Below are positions 23,942-35,680 of a stretch of DNA of 64,000 nt, piece by piece; position 1 is the stretch's first letter, and every line of letters starts with the position of its first letter. A model generated the notes under the pieces. It was not told the DNA's origin, searched no databases, and worked only from the letters and a program-made list of their open reading frames with translations. Position numbers and translations under genes: made by a program. Where the stretch lies: contig CAJNOI010000012.1 in assembly GCA_905250115.1 (NCBI GenBank), forward strand, positions 849,273 through 913,272, given 5' to 3'. The stretch comes from Adineta steineri. Lineage: Eukaryota > Rotifera > Eurotatoria > Adinetida > Adinetidae.

Positions 23942-25455
23942 TGAATAAATTTGAAGTATCATTTCGATCGACTTATTCAAAATATTCCATTACAACTCAA
24001 TTTTGAATATGTTCGAAGGACGATATTTGATCAGATTTCAACAATAACGTTATTAACTTTAGAAATCAAAAGACAAGTTTATTCATTTGACCAATTTCCT
24101 TCAATTCGTTCATTGACTTTGACTGATATTGATAAAAATAGTTGGGAGAAACTAAAAGTGATGTTACCATTGTTACCTAAATCATGTTATATACATCTAA
24201 TTGAGCCAGATATTGAATTTAGAGGAGAACTATCCATGTAACCACTTTTAACAATTTCTCGTTGTACGTGCTTGGATATAAGTCAACTGTTTGGAAATCT
24301 TCCATTTTTGAAATATCTCAATGTCCGAAAAAGTTCCGGATGGCCTTGGACAAACTACTATAAAAGTTTTAGTAATGATCGTGCTAATCATCTTAAAAAA
24401 CTTGTTATGATCGACTTCTCTAGTGGATTCGAGATCCTTGAAATACTTTTAACACAAACACCGAATTTACAAAGTTTAGTTATATCAAATGGATACAATA
24501 CAGATATAATTGATGCTTTTCGTTGGTAAAATTTTATCACATCCTCACTTCTTCTTTTGGTCGTATCCAAGTTTATATTCAACTTTCATGTTCAAGATCA
24601 TCAACACAGAGCTATTGTTTCTAACAGATTCAAGGAATTTCAAAACGATTTCTAGCTAAAACAACATCAATGGTATACTGAATTATCATATTATTTGGAA
24701 CGAACAGCCATTTACACACAATACCTTATATATGAAATACTACAAATTATAGATATGTACTGGATAAATCAGAAATATTTGATAATATAACAGATTTAAC
24801 TATTTATTTTGAGGATCTTAAAGAATTTTGCCAATATCATTTTAAAAATGTTACAAGACTCAGATTAGAAAACGCAAATTCTGGGACTGATAAAAAAGCG
24901 AATCCTTTAATCGAAAAAGAATACATGGAATCATTGAAAATTATTATTAATTTATCTAATCTGGAACATTTAGATCCTATATTGATGTGTGAACAACATA
25001 TGTCATTTTTATTATTGGAAATATTAAAACAAGCACCAAAGTTATCATCATTAAAGATTATTTGCAAAAAATTGATGTTATTATTAGATAATGATGAAGT
25101 ATGCAAATATCTGAATAAAATTATTAAAAACTTAGATTTAGATTCAGATCTCATTCTATTCATAAATGATAATATTGGAGAAAAGTTTAGTAAAGTACTT
25201 TCAAATATTGAGAAGCTTTCCTGCATCATAGATCAACCACATGATTTGCTAGTTTTACTAACACGATTACCAAAACTATCAATGATAACGGCTGATTTTT
25301 ATACGCCAGATACTTCAGAAGATCTAGCATCATTTAAAGAAGAACTACGCAAATCAAATACACTATTACATTATGAAATTACTTTAAACTCTGAACAAAG
25401 AACAATTTTTTATTCAAAAATTTTGATAATCTGGACAGGTAATAGTATCAAATGA
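23942..25455 (+). pseudogene. Broken F-box/LRR-type protein gene
   Basis: Leucine-rich repeat-like segments follow one another without an intact frame: a segment with FDRLIQNIPLQLNFEYVRR (23951-24238), an in-frame TAA at 24239-24241, then GNLPFLKYLNV and LTQTPNLQSLVIS (to 24529), a frame with several stops carrying FQNDF and HQWYTELSYY (24540-24720), and after a frame change a longer open part (24744-25455: NITDLTIYF, LLLEILKQAPKLSSLKI). This layout resembles the F-box/LRR families expanded in bdelloids. No F-box start is visible. I call it a pseudogene rather than an intron-rich gene because the stops do not coincide with splice sites. Confidence 0.6.
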
Positions 25456-25580
25456 TTATATAATTGTTGTTTATTTTCATTTGTAAATATCTTTTTTTTA
25501 AATAAAAACAAACTGTCTGATATAGATAGATCGATTAATAGATAAATTGAAAATTACTCAATAATTAGATATAATATATA

Positions 25581-26010
25581 CAGTACGGTGAAAAAATCTT
25601 TACCCACAACATTTTATTTATTTTTCAGAATGGAATTGATGAATAGAAAAGTCAAATATATACACAGATAAGGTATGACAGAACTTATTTTTGATTTTCT
25701 CTTCCTTCGTGTCAAACAAATTTAAGCATCGTGCTTTTGAAGACTTCATCAAATTATTTAGAACGAACAACTCGATTTTTTACTATTTCTCGTACAGAAA
25801 TCTTTCTAGTTCATTGAAATACTATGGTTTTCACTTCTCACCATAGCGTTTCAGGATCGATCAAAGGTTTTCCATTCGATTAACATTGAGACAATTCGTC
25901 AACCAATCAATCGTTTTCAGTGCATTCTGTATCGATACTGCTTCGTCATTCATTTTGGTGTTTAAAGCTATTATTTTTATGCGAAGGGCAAAGACTTTTG
26001 CACTTTACTG
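25581..26010. mobile_element. Tc1/mariner relic
   Basis: 430 bp with inverted ends CAGTACGGTGAAAAAATCTT and, in reverse, CAGTAAAGTGCAAAAGTCTT followed by TGCCC, flanked on both sides by TA, the target site of this superfamily. On the minus strand a decayed peptide reads ...ALKTIDWL...LNVNRMENL*SILKR, matching the 'DLNPIENLW' end of Tc1 DDE transposases. Right-end fragments alone persist in the duplicated blocks at about 31990-32015 and 35808-35835. Confidence 0.75.
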
Positions 26011-27226
26011 TATGTCAAGTTAAACCAACAGATGATTAATTCTTTTTTTTAATTAGTTTAAGAGACTGCAAGTGCAATTTACATTATTGCAGAATATTCA
26101 ACTAATCTTTTCATGACCTTTATTCACTTTTTGTGTTCAAACGAGTACTTTCTTTCTTCCTTTTCTTAATAACTTTTAATAGATATAAATCTTCTACAAG
26201 GCATTTATAATCTTATCTTTTAATATTATCAATTTTATTATAAAAATTCTTTTCAAAGTATAAATTTCAAAATGAACTTTTTTTAAATAAAAGTATTTCA
26301 ATAGAACAAAAGAAAAGATCTTTTTGTTTTGTTACTATTATCGAAAAGTAATGTTTTTATATAACATGTGAACAATATTATATCAAATTCAAAACAATTC
26401 TCGCTCACTTTATATGTATATATTAATACAAGGGGTCATTGTTCGACTTTGTTAACAATAATATAAATATTTTCTTACAGCTGCAATAGCTGATAGTAGA
26501 TTGCTGCATGCATGATTAAGAAGATTACATGGACTGACAATGTATCAAGAATCTCTTCAGTTAAAATATAAAGATCATCGTCAGTCACATCTCGTACATT
26601 TAGAGCTATGATAAATTATTTCCAATTATATAGAAGAAACTTGATATGTCATTAATAAAGAATAATAACCTTAGTTAATCTTTATCAAAGATTATTTTTT
26701 CATAATAATGCTCTAAGATAATAAACATATGATTTATTGTTGAGAAAAATAATCTGTTTATATTTCTTCGTCATAAAATATGCCATAATTTTCACGTTAT
26801 ATTAATTTCAAAGGTAAGAATATTCCACTTTCTTGAATATCCATAAAGTTTAGATCGAAATTCCTTCGACAGTATAGATTAAGAAAAAACATTTAAACTA
26901 ATGAATTTTTACCAAATAATCTTTTCTATTCGAGGTATTTCATTAGTTTATCTTTAATCCATGCTGACAAAAAAAAACAAATTTTTATTTATTACAGATG
27001 ATCCTACTATTACGACTTAATAATGTTTTAAATAGAATGAAATTAATTTCTACTTATAAGGCTTTTGCAACGGACATTTGAATTATTTATTCAAGCATTT
27101 TAATTATTGCTTAGAAGCATTTACTCATTTTATTATTTGAATTTATATATATATACTAGATATTCTCTGTTTATTTGTCTATTAAATCATGCAAATATAT
27201 AATTAAATTCAATACAAACTTCTATT
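26011..27226. other. Upstream region of receptor copy 1 (triplicated block)
   Basis: Colinear with 32015-33066 and 35835-36971. AT-rich; contains one exon-like 125-bp segment and otherwise no gene. Confidence 0.6.
26481..26605 (+). pseudogene. Exon-like relic, block 1
   Basis: TTACAG acceptor followed by a frame reading ...*LRRLHGLTMYQESLQL KYKDHRQSHLVHLE, then GAGCTATG where copy 2 has a GAG|GTATG donor. The same segment occurs in all three blocks and is better conserved than flanking DNA. A shared TGA interrupts it upstream of Met. Parent gene not recognised. Confidence 0.4.
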
Positions 27227-28244
27227 ATGATTAGTGACCAAACGAAAACCAATGGTCTTATACTTAGTTCAGCGTCTCTTTGCTTTAGTACATTTGCATG
27301 TTTGATCTCATGTATAGTTTTTCTTATTATTATATATCATCTTTATTATAATCATGTCAAACGTGAAGACAAAATAACTGTTGTTCTTTGTGGTCATATT
27401 TATTTAACAATTTTAATATATTCATCAACATTTTCATCAATGCATATTCGATCAATATTGGGTGATTTGTACAAGCAATCTTTTGATTCATCTTGGTGTA
27501 TTTTTTCAGGACATTTAGCTATTGTATTGCTTGGCATGTTATACTTGAGTTTTTTAAATCAGGTAATTCGACATAAGAGAAATTAAAACATTCATATATT
27601 CTTTTTTTGAATAATTCTAGGCATTCTATCGTCTTATTCGAATTGTTTATTCTCAAAATAGATGGTTTCAGTCTTTAAAACTATATATTATTTTACCATT
27701 TTTAGAAATAATAATACTAACATGTATTCTTCTATGTATTCTTATACCTTTGAATGGTGTAACATACTTACCAAACGACTACTTCTGTTGTCCAACATTC
27801 ACAAATATTCCTAGTATTCTTTCGACAGCAGTTGTTGTTTATATAGGTCCATTTTGTTGTTTATTATTTATTTATATACATATAACAAGATTTATTCATC
27901 AACAAGGAAATAAGCAAACACTGCTAATCAAACAACGACAATCTCGAGATTTACTTATTATACGACGCATTTTAATTATTGTTAATTTATTATTTATTCT
28001 TGCAATACCTGGAATGATTCTTATATTTATGTTTATAATAACAGGTGAAGAGCATCCATTACTTGCTCGAATTACATTTTTTCCAGTTAGCATATCTGAA
28101 GCAGGACTGAGTGTAGCATTACTTTTTACTATTCCACAACTAAAAAATATTGTTCTGAACTTACGAATAATAAGAATAGTGATGCCTGTCAATCAAGTCG
28201 TGCAAGGCGCAATACAAATGAACACGTTGGCTGGTACTCAATAA
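27227..28244 (+). CDS. Rhodopsin-like 7TM receptor, tandem copy 1
   Basis: Exons 27227-27562 and 27621-28244, 58-bp intron (AATCAG|GTAATT ... TTCTAG), 319 aa. Seven hydrophobic segments: TM1 FACLISCIVFLIIIYHLYY, TM2 around VVLCGHIYLTILIYSS, TM3 WCIFSGHLAIVLLGMLY, TM4 LYIILPFLEIIILTCILLC, TM5 VVVYIGPFCCLLFIY, TM6 IIVNLLFILAIPGMILIFMF, TM7 SEAGLSVALLFTIPQLKNI. A Cys at the TM3 start and CC in the second loop could form the usual disulfide. No classical DRY (FLNQAFYRLIRI instead) and no NPxxY (ALLFTIPQ). An orphan of the lineage-expanded type; ligand unknown. Poly(A) signal AATAAA at 28395. Confidence 0.85.
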
Positions 28245-29199
28245 TTGCATATTGTTTATAATTTCAATAGTGAAATCAATCTTAATTATTTTTATGTCAA
28301 TATATAAGTGAAGTTGTTCGAAGTGAAATCAACGTGTTGTGATACTCATTTTTGTATCTGTTGTGTTATTTATATTTGTTTATTAATGTGTCGAAATAAA
28401 CAAAGCTTCAGTATTAATTGAATTAAGTCGTAAAATGTATTGATTTTGATACAAAAAAGAAGAATAAATTGATAGCCAAGAATAATATCAATGAATGATG
28501 ATTATGTTTAATGTTAAATGTATTCTTGAGTAAAAGTTTTCCTTTATGTTTAAGAATTTAACCTTCTGAGCTTTTGAATATTATTATCATAAATAGTCAT
28601 TTAATAATTAAAATATTATCAATAAAAGATCCAGCAATGATAGTTACTCATTTTTTTAATTTATATTATAGAATTAGAAACTTAAAAATGAAGATGACTG
28701 AATGTGAATGTGAGTAGGAGAGATATGAAACGTCAACAGCCATACTCACCCTTATTAATAAAAGATCAGATCATATGGTCGAATCGTAATGACGATATTG
28801 AATTTTTTTTGAGAAAGTGATTTTTGTGTGGGTGCATGTGAAAGTGAGGGTGAGGATTTGAGTGTAGGTGAGAATGATGGCTTAGAGAGTACTCACACCT
28901 AAACCATCAGTCACTGTCTTTCTAAGTGTTTGGATTACTTTTTTCCAGTGTGTGCACTTTTTTATAACTAACTTTGAATCGTTTCTTTCGACTCATCTCT
29001 ATGTTGAGGAGGACTTAAATTAAGACAATCGCACTCGACTTTTCAGATTTAGCGCATGGTTATTTAATAATTTATTTATTCTGGTTACAGATTCACTTCA
29101 GGGAAAATCGCACACACAGAAAAATACAATCATACACACAATGTTATTAAACTTAAAAACTGAAATATCGTTAATTTAGCCGTAGGTTTTTTCTTTCTT
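28245..29199. other. Intergenic between receptor 1 and peptide gene 1
   Basis: Holds the receptor 3' end and two imperfect G-rich hairpin regions (28699-28748 and 28826-28906: TGTGGGTGCATGTG ... ACTCACACC). Colinear with 34090-35029. Confidence 0.6.
28826..28906. repeat. Telomere-like palindrome, long and imperfect
   Basis: TGTGGGTGCATGTGAAAGTG and GGGTGAGGATTTGAGTGTAG on the left, ACTCACACCTAAACC on the right; counterpart at 34651-34735. Confidence 0.5.
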
Positions 29200-29439
29200 T
29201 TAATCACCGGTCTTACCGCACGCCAACTCTTTGTAATCTTCGCTAAAATTTAATTCACCTACGTCATCTGTTTTATGTGAGATATGAGCATGTCGTTGTT
29301 CTCTACAATCTCCGAGAAACGTTGATGCAAAATCTGGTCTGAAGAATAACATATCGCCACCTCCTGATGATGAAGCCTGTTGAATATCCAAAGCTAAGAT
29401 TACCAATATAACAGCCGAAATACAAATGATTTTTGCCAT
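29200..29439 (-). CDS. Small secreted peptide, copy 1 (79 aa)
   Basis: Single exon. Signal peptide MAKIICISAVILVILALDIQ (cleavage probably near QQASS), then a ~55-residue mature part with GGGDMLFFRPDFASTFLGDC and two cysteines (DCREQ and LACGK). No dibasic processing sites, so not an ordinary neuropeptide precursor. The family is not recognised. It lies tail-to-tail with the receptor at 27227 and is duplicated with it at 35030. The coding sequence is conserved between copies (about 94% identical residues) more than the flanks, supporting a real gene. Confidence 0.7.
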   Translation of the reverse strand: MAKIICISAVILVILALDIQQASSSGGGDMLFFRPDFASTFLGDCREQRHAHISHKTDDVGELNFSEDYKELACGKTGD

Positions 29440-30179
29440 GATGGAGTTGTAATGATTCGATAAGCAATATAAATGGTTGACTCAATTCAATAAGACTGTA
29501 ATCATAATATCATAAAACAAGCGTTTCCATAACAAAACTGATACTGGATTTCTACCTTTTCTCTTGTCACTAAGTAAGCAAACAGTTGTCATTGTGTGAA
29601 TATTATTTCTTATAACCTTATGAATGCCATTTTGTAGTGAATACAAAACTATCACTTTCTCAATCATCCATCCATTCAATATCGTGTACAAAAACTAGAT
29701 TTTTCTTTGTATTAATTCTAGTTACTGCACTACGGTCTTCTTCTATTTATAAAATCGTTTCGTTTGTTTCTTCCATAAAACAAACGAAAATGAGTCATAA
29801 CACATACGAAATACAAAGTGCAAGACTATTGTCACAGAAAACTGAAGAAATAAAACTATTAAAAACAAGAATATTTTATTAACGAGTGTCTTATAATGAA
29901 TGAGCCTCTCGGTATTTTACATCTTTCTCCTGTATTTTTCGGTATAGATAAAAAACGTTTTTTCATGAAAAGACTCCTTGTCAAATTCTCTACAAAACGT
30001 AGATATTTTTATTATTTTGAAAATTTTTTATCATCCTGTGACATATGAAACAACCAATTGATCTAAGGAGCACAACTTTCAAAGACAATATTTTTCCGAA
30101 CCTTTTGAGGGTGTGGGTGCAAGTAACATATACACCACACCCACCCTTGTAACTATTAATAATATTACCATTTCGGAAA
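29440..30179. other. Intergenic upstream of peptide gene 1
   Basis: Colinear with 35270-35640 to about 29800; the short ORFs (29482-29691, 29637-29882) are not conserved as frames. A hairpin is at 30108. Confidence 0.55.
30108..30147. repeat. Telomere-like palindrome
   Basis: AGGGTGTGGGTG, a ~15-nt loop, CACACCCACCCT. Nearly perfect 12-nt arms. Confidence 0.8.
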
Positions 30180-31450
30180 AAGTAATTTCATATAAACGAT
30201 TATAATTTGTTGCAGCTAATAATATTTCTTCATTTGGTCGTAAAACTAATCAATGAATAATTTCATTTGTTGTTAATCTTTCATTTTTAAATGATAAATC
30301 TGATAAAATATATTTTCAATTGGTCTTATTGGAGCAGATTTTCTTGGATTTCTTTGTAAGTTTTTATGCAATAAATTTTTTATTAGAGATGATGGTAAAA
30401 TAAATTTTCTTAAATAAGTTAAATCAATATTATTTTCACTTCTTTCAAACATAAGAACATACCCATTTCGAAACAAAAAGAAGAATTTTGTTCTAAATAT
30501 TTAAATCTTTTATTTATTTTACGCTGTTGACACAAATAGGCCACGTGAAAATGGTAATAAACAAATCATTTGATGTTGACTATTATGAAATGTTGAATTT
30601 GAATATTGATCAAGATTTGTTGTAGACAAAGATTTCTTATTTAATATCAATCTTGGTGATAATTTATGAGTTGATTGCATTTTTGATAAATTTTCTCCAT
30701 TTATAAATGAATTATTATTTCATTCATCAATTTTTGTTCTATTCAATAATAATATTATACTCAATGAATTTATTAATCAATAAATAAATTATGAGGAAAA
30801 ATTCTAGTCTGACTGAAGATTTTTTAAAGAAAATAAAATATATTTTAACTTACAGATTATATTTTTGTAAAATTTGTTCATATTTATTAATAATATAAAT
30901 AAATCCATAATATAATCCTAATAAAATATGATTTTCATTTATCCAACAATGACAAGTTATATTTATTGATTGATTTTCTTGAAATTCTTCTTGTTTATAT
31001 TGAGATAATCGACCATTATCTAAACGATATTGTTCAAATATATGATTACCAGTTAAAATTATTTGTAACGAATCATTTCAATTAAATGAAATCTTTTAGA
31101 AAGAAAAAACAATAAATTCCTTTATTAATTCAATTACTTGTAGATTAAGTGGATTATATGAATGATTAATATGAATAGATAATATTCCAATAGATTTATA
31201 TTGTTGAATTGACCAACAAACTAAAGTGCAAGAAGATATTTTGAATTGTTTGAAAAAATAATTGAAATAACATGATTACAATTTTTTGGTTGTTTTAATA
31301 AAAGAATTTTTCTTTTATTGCATTTTTCAGATTATCTTTTATATTATAAATAATAATATGACATTTATTTAATTGATTTAATCCAATTGCTAAATATTCT
31401 TTATTTAAACTTATTGATAAACATTCTAATTTATTAAACTCATTTTCCTA
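30180..31450 (-). pseudogene. Ciliary WD40 protein fragment (CFAP57/CFAP44-like), disrupted
   Basis: Read on the minus strand it gives successive WD40-type segments: LECLSISLNKEYLAIGLNQ (near 31400), CWSIQQYKSIGILSIHINHS, DSLQIILTGNHIFEQYRLDN, ITCHCWINENHILLGLYYG, HQMICLLPFSRGLFVSTA, then PNEEILLAATNYNRLYEIT at the left end. Order and motifs (tG..F+.YRL, HCW..e..ilLG, PsEE.L) resemble axonemal CFAP57/CFAP44. Introns with GT-AG borders are still recognisable (e.g. NLQ|GTAATT, NL|GTAAGT). Three TGA codons stand where Trp would fit (FN*ND, DE*NNN, IH*LV), there is a 1-base shift near ENI, and both ends of the gene are missing. Assignment rests on motif memory only. Confidence 0.6.
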
Positions 31451-31816
31451 ATTAATTAAATATTGGCATTTATAATCAATATTATACAAAATTAGATTTC
31501 GATATGATGGATATATATATATATAACAATATTCATTTGAATATATTAAACTATTTGATAAGGATGTTTTTATATCAAATATATGTTTTATTGAAAATAA
31601 AAACATTCAAATATTCTTCGAAATCTTTAATTAACAAAATGTTCTCCATGATTTATTCAATATTCTATGTAGAAAAATCTCCAACATATAAATATCAATA
31701 GATTGTAACATCTAGCAACTTGGCTATTTAACATAGACACAGTTATATGGTTAACGAAGGCCATTGTAAATAATCGTTATGTATTTTGTTATATAAACAT
31801 CAATATCAGATTTAAC

Positions 31817-31866
31817 GGGTGGGTGTGAGTGGAAGTAATACATACGCTACAATCACACCCACACAC
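31817..31866. repeat. Telomere-like palindrome
   Basis: GGGTGGGTGTGAGTGG, a loop, TCACACCCACACAC. Followed by CATCGATCGATTTT, a junction shared with the hairpin at 35635. Confidence 0.75.
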
Positions 31867-32417
31867 AACATCGATCGATTTTGTAATTTACATAGCTATA
31901 TGAAGATCTTATCCTATCTTATACAAAGTTCTCAAAAACTCTCTTCAAAAACTTCCAAAGATATGCGTACAGAAAGTTCATTTATGTACATGGCAAAGAC
32001 TTTTGCACCTTACTATATGTCAAGTTCAATAAACAGATGATTAATTTTGTTCTTTATTAGCGTGAGAGAGTGCGAGTACAATTTATATTATTGCAGAATA
32101 TTCAACTAATCTTTTCATGACCTTTGTTCACTTTTTGTATTCAAACGAGTGCATTCTTCGTTTCTTTCATAATTTTTAATAAATATAAAGCATTAATTTT
32201 CTACAAGGCATTTATAATCTTATCTTTGTTATTATGAATTTTATTATAAAAATTCTTTTCAAAGAATAAATTTCAAAATGAATATTTTGTTAATATAACA
32301 TGCGTATAATATTATATCAAATTCAAAAAAAACTCTCTCTCCCTCTCTTTATGTATATATTAATACAAGGAATCGTTGTTACATTTTGTTAATAATAATA
32401 TAAATATTTTTTTACAG

Positions 32418-32542
32418 CTGTAATAGTTGAGAATAAATCGTTGCATGAATGATTAAGAAGATTACATAGACTGACAATGCGTCAAGAATCTCTTCAGTTA
32501 AAATATAAAGATCATCGTCAGTCACATCTTGTACATTTAGAG
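32418..32542 (+). pseudogene. Exon-like relic, block 2
   Basis: The best-preserved copy: TTTTTACAG acceptor, frame LHE*LRRLHRLTMRQESLQL, KYKDHRQSHLVHLE, then GAG|GTATGAT donor. The TGA is shared by all three copies. Parent gene not identified. Confidence 0.45.
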
Positions 32543-33066
32543 GTATGATAATTTATTTATATTTTATTTCAAATCACATGTAAACAATTGATATGTCACT
32601 AATAAAGAATAATAACCTGTAGAAGTGTAAATTTGTATTAATTATAGAGGTAAGATCATTCTATTTTCTTGAGATATATGATTGACTAGAATAAAATATA
32701 TTTAAATATCCATTAAGTTTTAGATTGAAATTCGGTCGACAGTATATATAAAAAAAACCATTTAAACTAATGAATTTTTACCAAATAATTGTTTCTATTT
32801 GAGGTATTTCGTTAGTTTATCTTTACTCTATATTGATAAAAAAAACTAATTTTTCTTAATGAGAGATAGTCCAACTATTGCGATTCTATAATGTTTTAAA
32901 TAGAATGAAATTAGTTTCTACTTATGAGGCTTTTCCTATGGACATTTGAATTATCTATTCAAGCATTTTAATTATTGTTTAGAAATATTTCTTCATTTTA
33001 TTAATTTAGTTTTTATATATATTAGATATTTCAAATATATAATTGAATTTAATACAAACTTCTATT

Positions 33067-34089
33067 ATGATTAATGATCAAACTAAAACAAATGGTTTTA
33101 TACTTAGTTCGGCATCTCTTGGCTTTAGTACATTTGCATGTTTGATCTCATCCATAGTTTTTCTTATTATTATATATCATCTCTGTTATAATCATGTTAA
33201 ACGTGAAGATAAAACAACTGTTGTTCTTTGTGGTCATATTTATTTAACAATTTTAATATATTCAGCATTGTTAATATCAATGAGTGTTCGATCAATACTG
33301 GGTGATTTGTACAAGCAATCTTTTGATTCATCTTGGTGTATTTTTTCAGGATATTTAGCTGTTATATTGCTTGGTATGCTACACATGAATTTTCTAAATC
33401 AGGTAATTCGTAATAATAGAAATTAGAAAAAGAATTGTATATATTTGTTTTTTGAATAATTCTAGGCATTCTATCGTCTTATTCGAATTGCTTATTCTCA
33501 AAATAGACGATTTCAGTCTTTAAAATTATATATGATTTTGCCAATTATAGAAATAATAATACTAACATGTATTCTTCTATGTATTCTTATGCCTTTGAAT
33601 GGTGTAACATATTTACCAAACGATCACTTTTGTCATCCAACATTCACAAATATTCCTGGTGTTCTCTCGACAGCATTTGTTATTTATGTATGTCCATTTT
33701 GTTGTTTATTATTTATTTATCTACATATAACAAGATTTATTCATCAGCAAGGAACTAAACAAACACTAGTAATCAAACAAAGACAAGCTCGAGATCTACT
33801 TATTATTCGACGTATTTTAATAATTGTTAATTTATTACTTATTATTGGAATACCTGCATTGGTTCTTATATTTATGTTTATTATAACAGGTGAAGAGCAT
33901 CCATTACTTGCTCGAATCACATTTTTCCCAATTAGCGTCTCTCAAGCAGGATTGAGTGTAGCATTACTATTTACTATTACACAACTAAAAAATATTGTGC
34001 TGAACTTACGAAAAACAAGCACAGTGACACCTGTCACTCGAGCTGTTCAGGGCACAGTACAAGTGAACACGATTACTGGTACTCAATAA
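33067..34089 (+). CDS. Rhodopsin-like 7TM receptor, tandem copy 2
   Basis: Exons 33067-33402 and 33466-34089; 319 aa, same intron position and phase as copy 1. The start is the ATG at 33067 (MINDQTKTNG), equivalent to the other copies; the upstream in-frame codon at 33043 is TTG. Very similar to copy 1, with substitutions concentrated in TM2 (YSALLISMSV against YSSTFSSMHI), the middle of TM5 (FVIYVCPF against VVVYIGPF) and the C-tail (STVTPVTRAVQGTVQVNT). Lacks DRY and NPxxY like its siblings. Orphan; the polymorphic extracellular-facing positions fit a chemosensory-type expansion, which is inference. Confidence 0.85.
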
Positions 34090-35029
34090 TTCTTGATTGT
34101 TTAAAATTTCAATAGTGAAATCAATCTTAATTGTTTTTGCTTTTTTAATATTTCTTATTTTTATGTCAGTATGTAATTGAAGTTGTTGTTGTTTATCTAT
34201 GAATATGAAATTACTATTGATTATTATTGTTGTAAGTATTGTCCGTAATGAAATTAATATGTTGCGATACCCACTTTTGTAATGTTTATTTTCGTTTAAT
34301 AATTTGTAGAAGTAAATAAAATTCCAGCATTAATTAAACTAAGTTATGAAATGTGATGATTTTGATAGGAAAAAAAGAAGAATACATTTATAGGCTACTA
34401 TAACATATTAACGAAAAGCACTGAATAATACTAGTGAATGATGATTATGCTTAATGTCAGATGTGTCCTCAAGTAAAGTTTTACTTTATATGATAGAATT
34501 ATAAGCTCAAGAATGAGGATGACTGAATGTGGATGTGAGTAGGGGAGATATGAAGCATTAACAGCCATACTACCCTCACTAATAGAAAGATCAGATCATA
34601 TGGTCGAATTTTAATAAAGATATTGAATTTTTTTTGGTAAAGTGATTTTTCTGTGGGTGTGTGTGTGTGGAAGTGAGAGTGAGGATTTGGGTGTAGGTGA
34701 GAATGATGGCTAAGAGAATACCCACACCCAAACCATCACTCGCTGTCTTTTTAAGTGTTCGGATTACTTTTTTCCAGTATGTGGAGTTTTTTATAACTAA
34801 CTTTGAATCGTTTCTTTCGACTCATCTCTATGTTGAGGAGGACTTGAATTAAGACAATCACACTCGACTCTTCAGATTTAGCGCATAGTTATTTAATAAT
34901 TTGTTTATTCTGGTTATAGATTCACTTAAGGGAAAATCGCACACACAGAAAAATACAATCATACACACAATGTTATTAAATGTAAAAACTGAAATATCGT
35001 TAATTTAACCGTAAGTTTTTCTTTTCTTT
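34090..35029. other. Intergenic between receptor 2 and peptide gene 2
   Basis: Colinear with 28245-29199; hairpin-like G-rich regions at ~34509-34573 and 34651-34735. No gene. Confidence 0.6.
34651..34735. repeat. Telomere-like palindrome, long
   Basis: TGTGGGTGTGTGTGTGGAAG and TTGGGTGTAGGTGAG on the left, ATACCCACACCCAAACC on the right. More regular than its block-1 counterpart at 28826. Confidence 0.6.
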
Positions 35030-35269
35030 TCAATCGCCGGTCTTACCGCGCGCCAACTCTTTGTAATCTTCGCTAACATTTAATTCATCTACGTCATCTG
35101 TTTTATGTGAAATATGAGCATGTCGTTGTTCTCTACAATCTCCGAGAAACGTCGATGCAAAATCTGGTCTGAAGAAGAACATATCGCCTCCTCCTGATGA
35201 TGAAGCCTGTTGAATATCCAAAGCTAAGATTACTAATATAACAGCCGAAATATAAATGATTTTTGCCAT
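35030..35269 (-). CDS. Small secreted peptide, copy 2 (79 aa)
   Basis: Paralogue of 29200-29439 with the same length, signal peptide (MAKIIYISAVILVILALDIQ) and core (GGGDMFFFRPDFASTFLGDC). Five substitutions (C6Y, L31F, G61D, F64V, C74R). The second mature cysteine of copy 1 (LACGK) is Arg here (LARGK), so the one possible intramolecular disulfide of copy 1 cannot form. Unknown family; no processing sites. Position relative to receptor copy 2 repeats that of block 1. Confidence 0.7.
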   Translation of the reverse strand: MAKIIYISAVILVILALDIQQASSSGGGDMFFFRPDFASTFLGDCREQRHAHISHKTDDVDELNVSEDYKELARGKTGD

Positions 35270-35634
35270 GATGGAGTTGTAATGACTCGATAAGCAATAT
35301 AAATGGTTGACTCAATTCAATAAGACTGTGACCATAATATCATAAAACAAGTGTTTTTATAACAAAACTGACACTAGATTTCTACTTTTTCTCTTGTCAC
35401 TAAGTAAGCAAATAGTTGTCATTGTGTAAATATTATTTCTTATAACCTTATGAATGTCATTTCGTAGTGAATACGAAACTATCACTTTCTCAACCATTCA
35501 TTCATTCAATATTATGAACAAAAATCAGATTTTTCTTTGTATTAATTCCAGTCACTGCACTACCGTCTTCTTCTATTTATCAAATCGTTTCGTTTGTTTC
35601 TTCCATAAAACAAACGAAAATGAGTCACCTTGAC

Positions 35635-35680
35635 GGTGTGGGTGTAAGTGACACATACACCACAATAACACCCACACACA
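35635..35680. repeat. Telomere-like palindrome
   Basis: GGTGTGGGTGTAAGTG, a loop containing ACACATACACCACAAT, then AACACCCACACAC. Same downstream junction (GCACCGATCGATTTT) as the hairpin at 31817. Confidence 0.75.

Larger units (their letters stand above)
31451..33066. other. Upstream region of receptor copy 2
   Basis: Contains a hairpin at 31817, a Tc1 right-end fragment at ~31990-32015, the exon-like relic at 32418 and AT-rich DNA colinear with the block-1 upstream region. Small ORFs at 31504 and 31819 are noise. Confidence 0.55.

Noticed and set aside
23740-24006. Short hydrophobic ORFs after the phosphoribosyltransferase
   Set aside because: AT-rich, overlapping in several frames, no conserved features; likely 3' UTR or pseudogene flank.
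30180-31450. UGA-recoding genetic code or selenoprotein in the CFAP-like fragment
   Set aside because: Other Trp codons there are TGG, there is a frameshift, and both ends of the gene are missing, so decay is more likely. No SECIS-like element was sought by computation.
33043-33066. Upstream start for receptor copy 2 (and the equivalent in copy 3)
   Set aside because: The codon is TTG; the conserved ATG at MI(S/N)DQTK fits all three copies.
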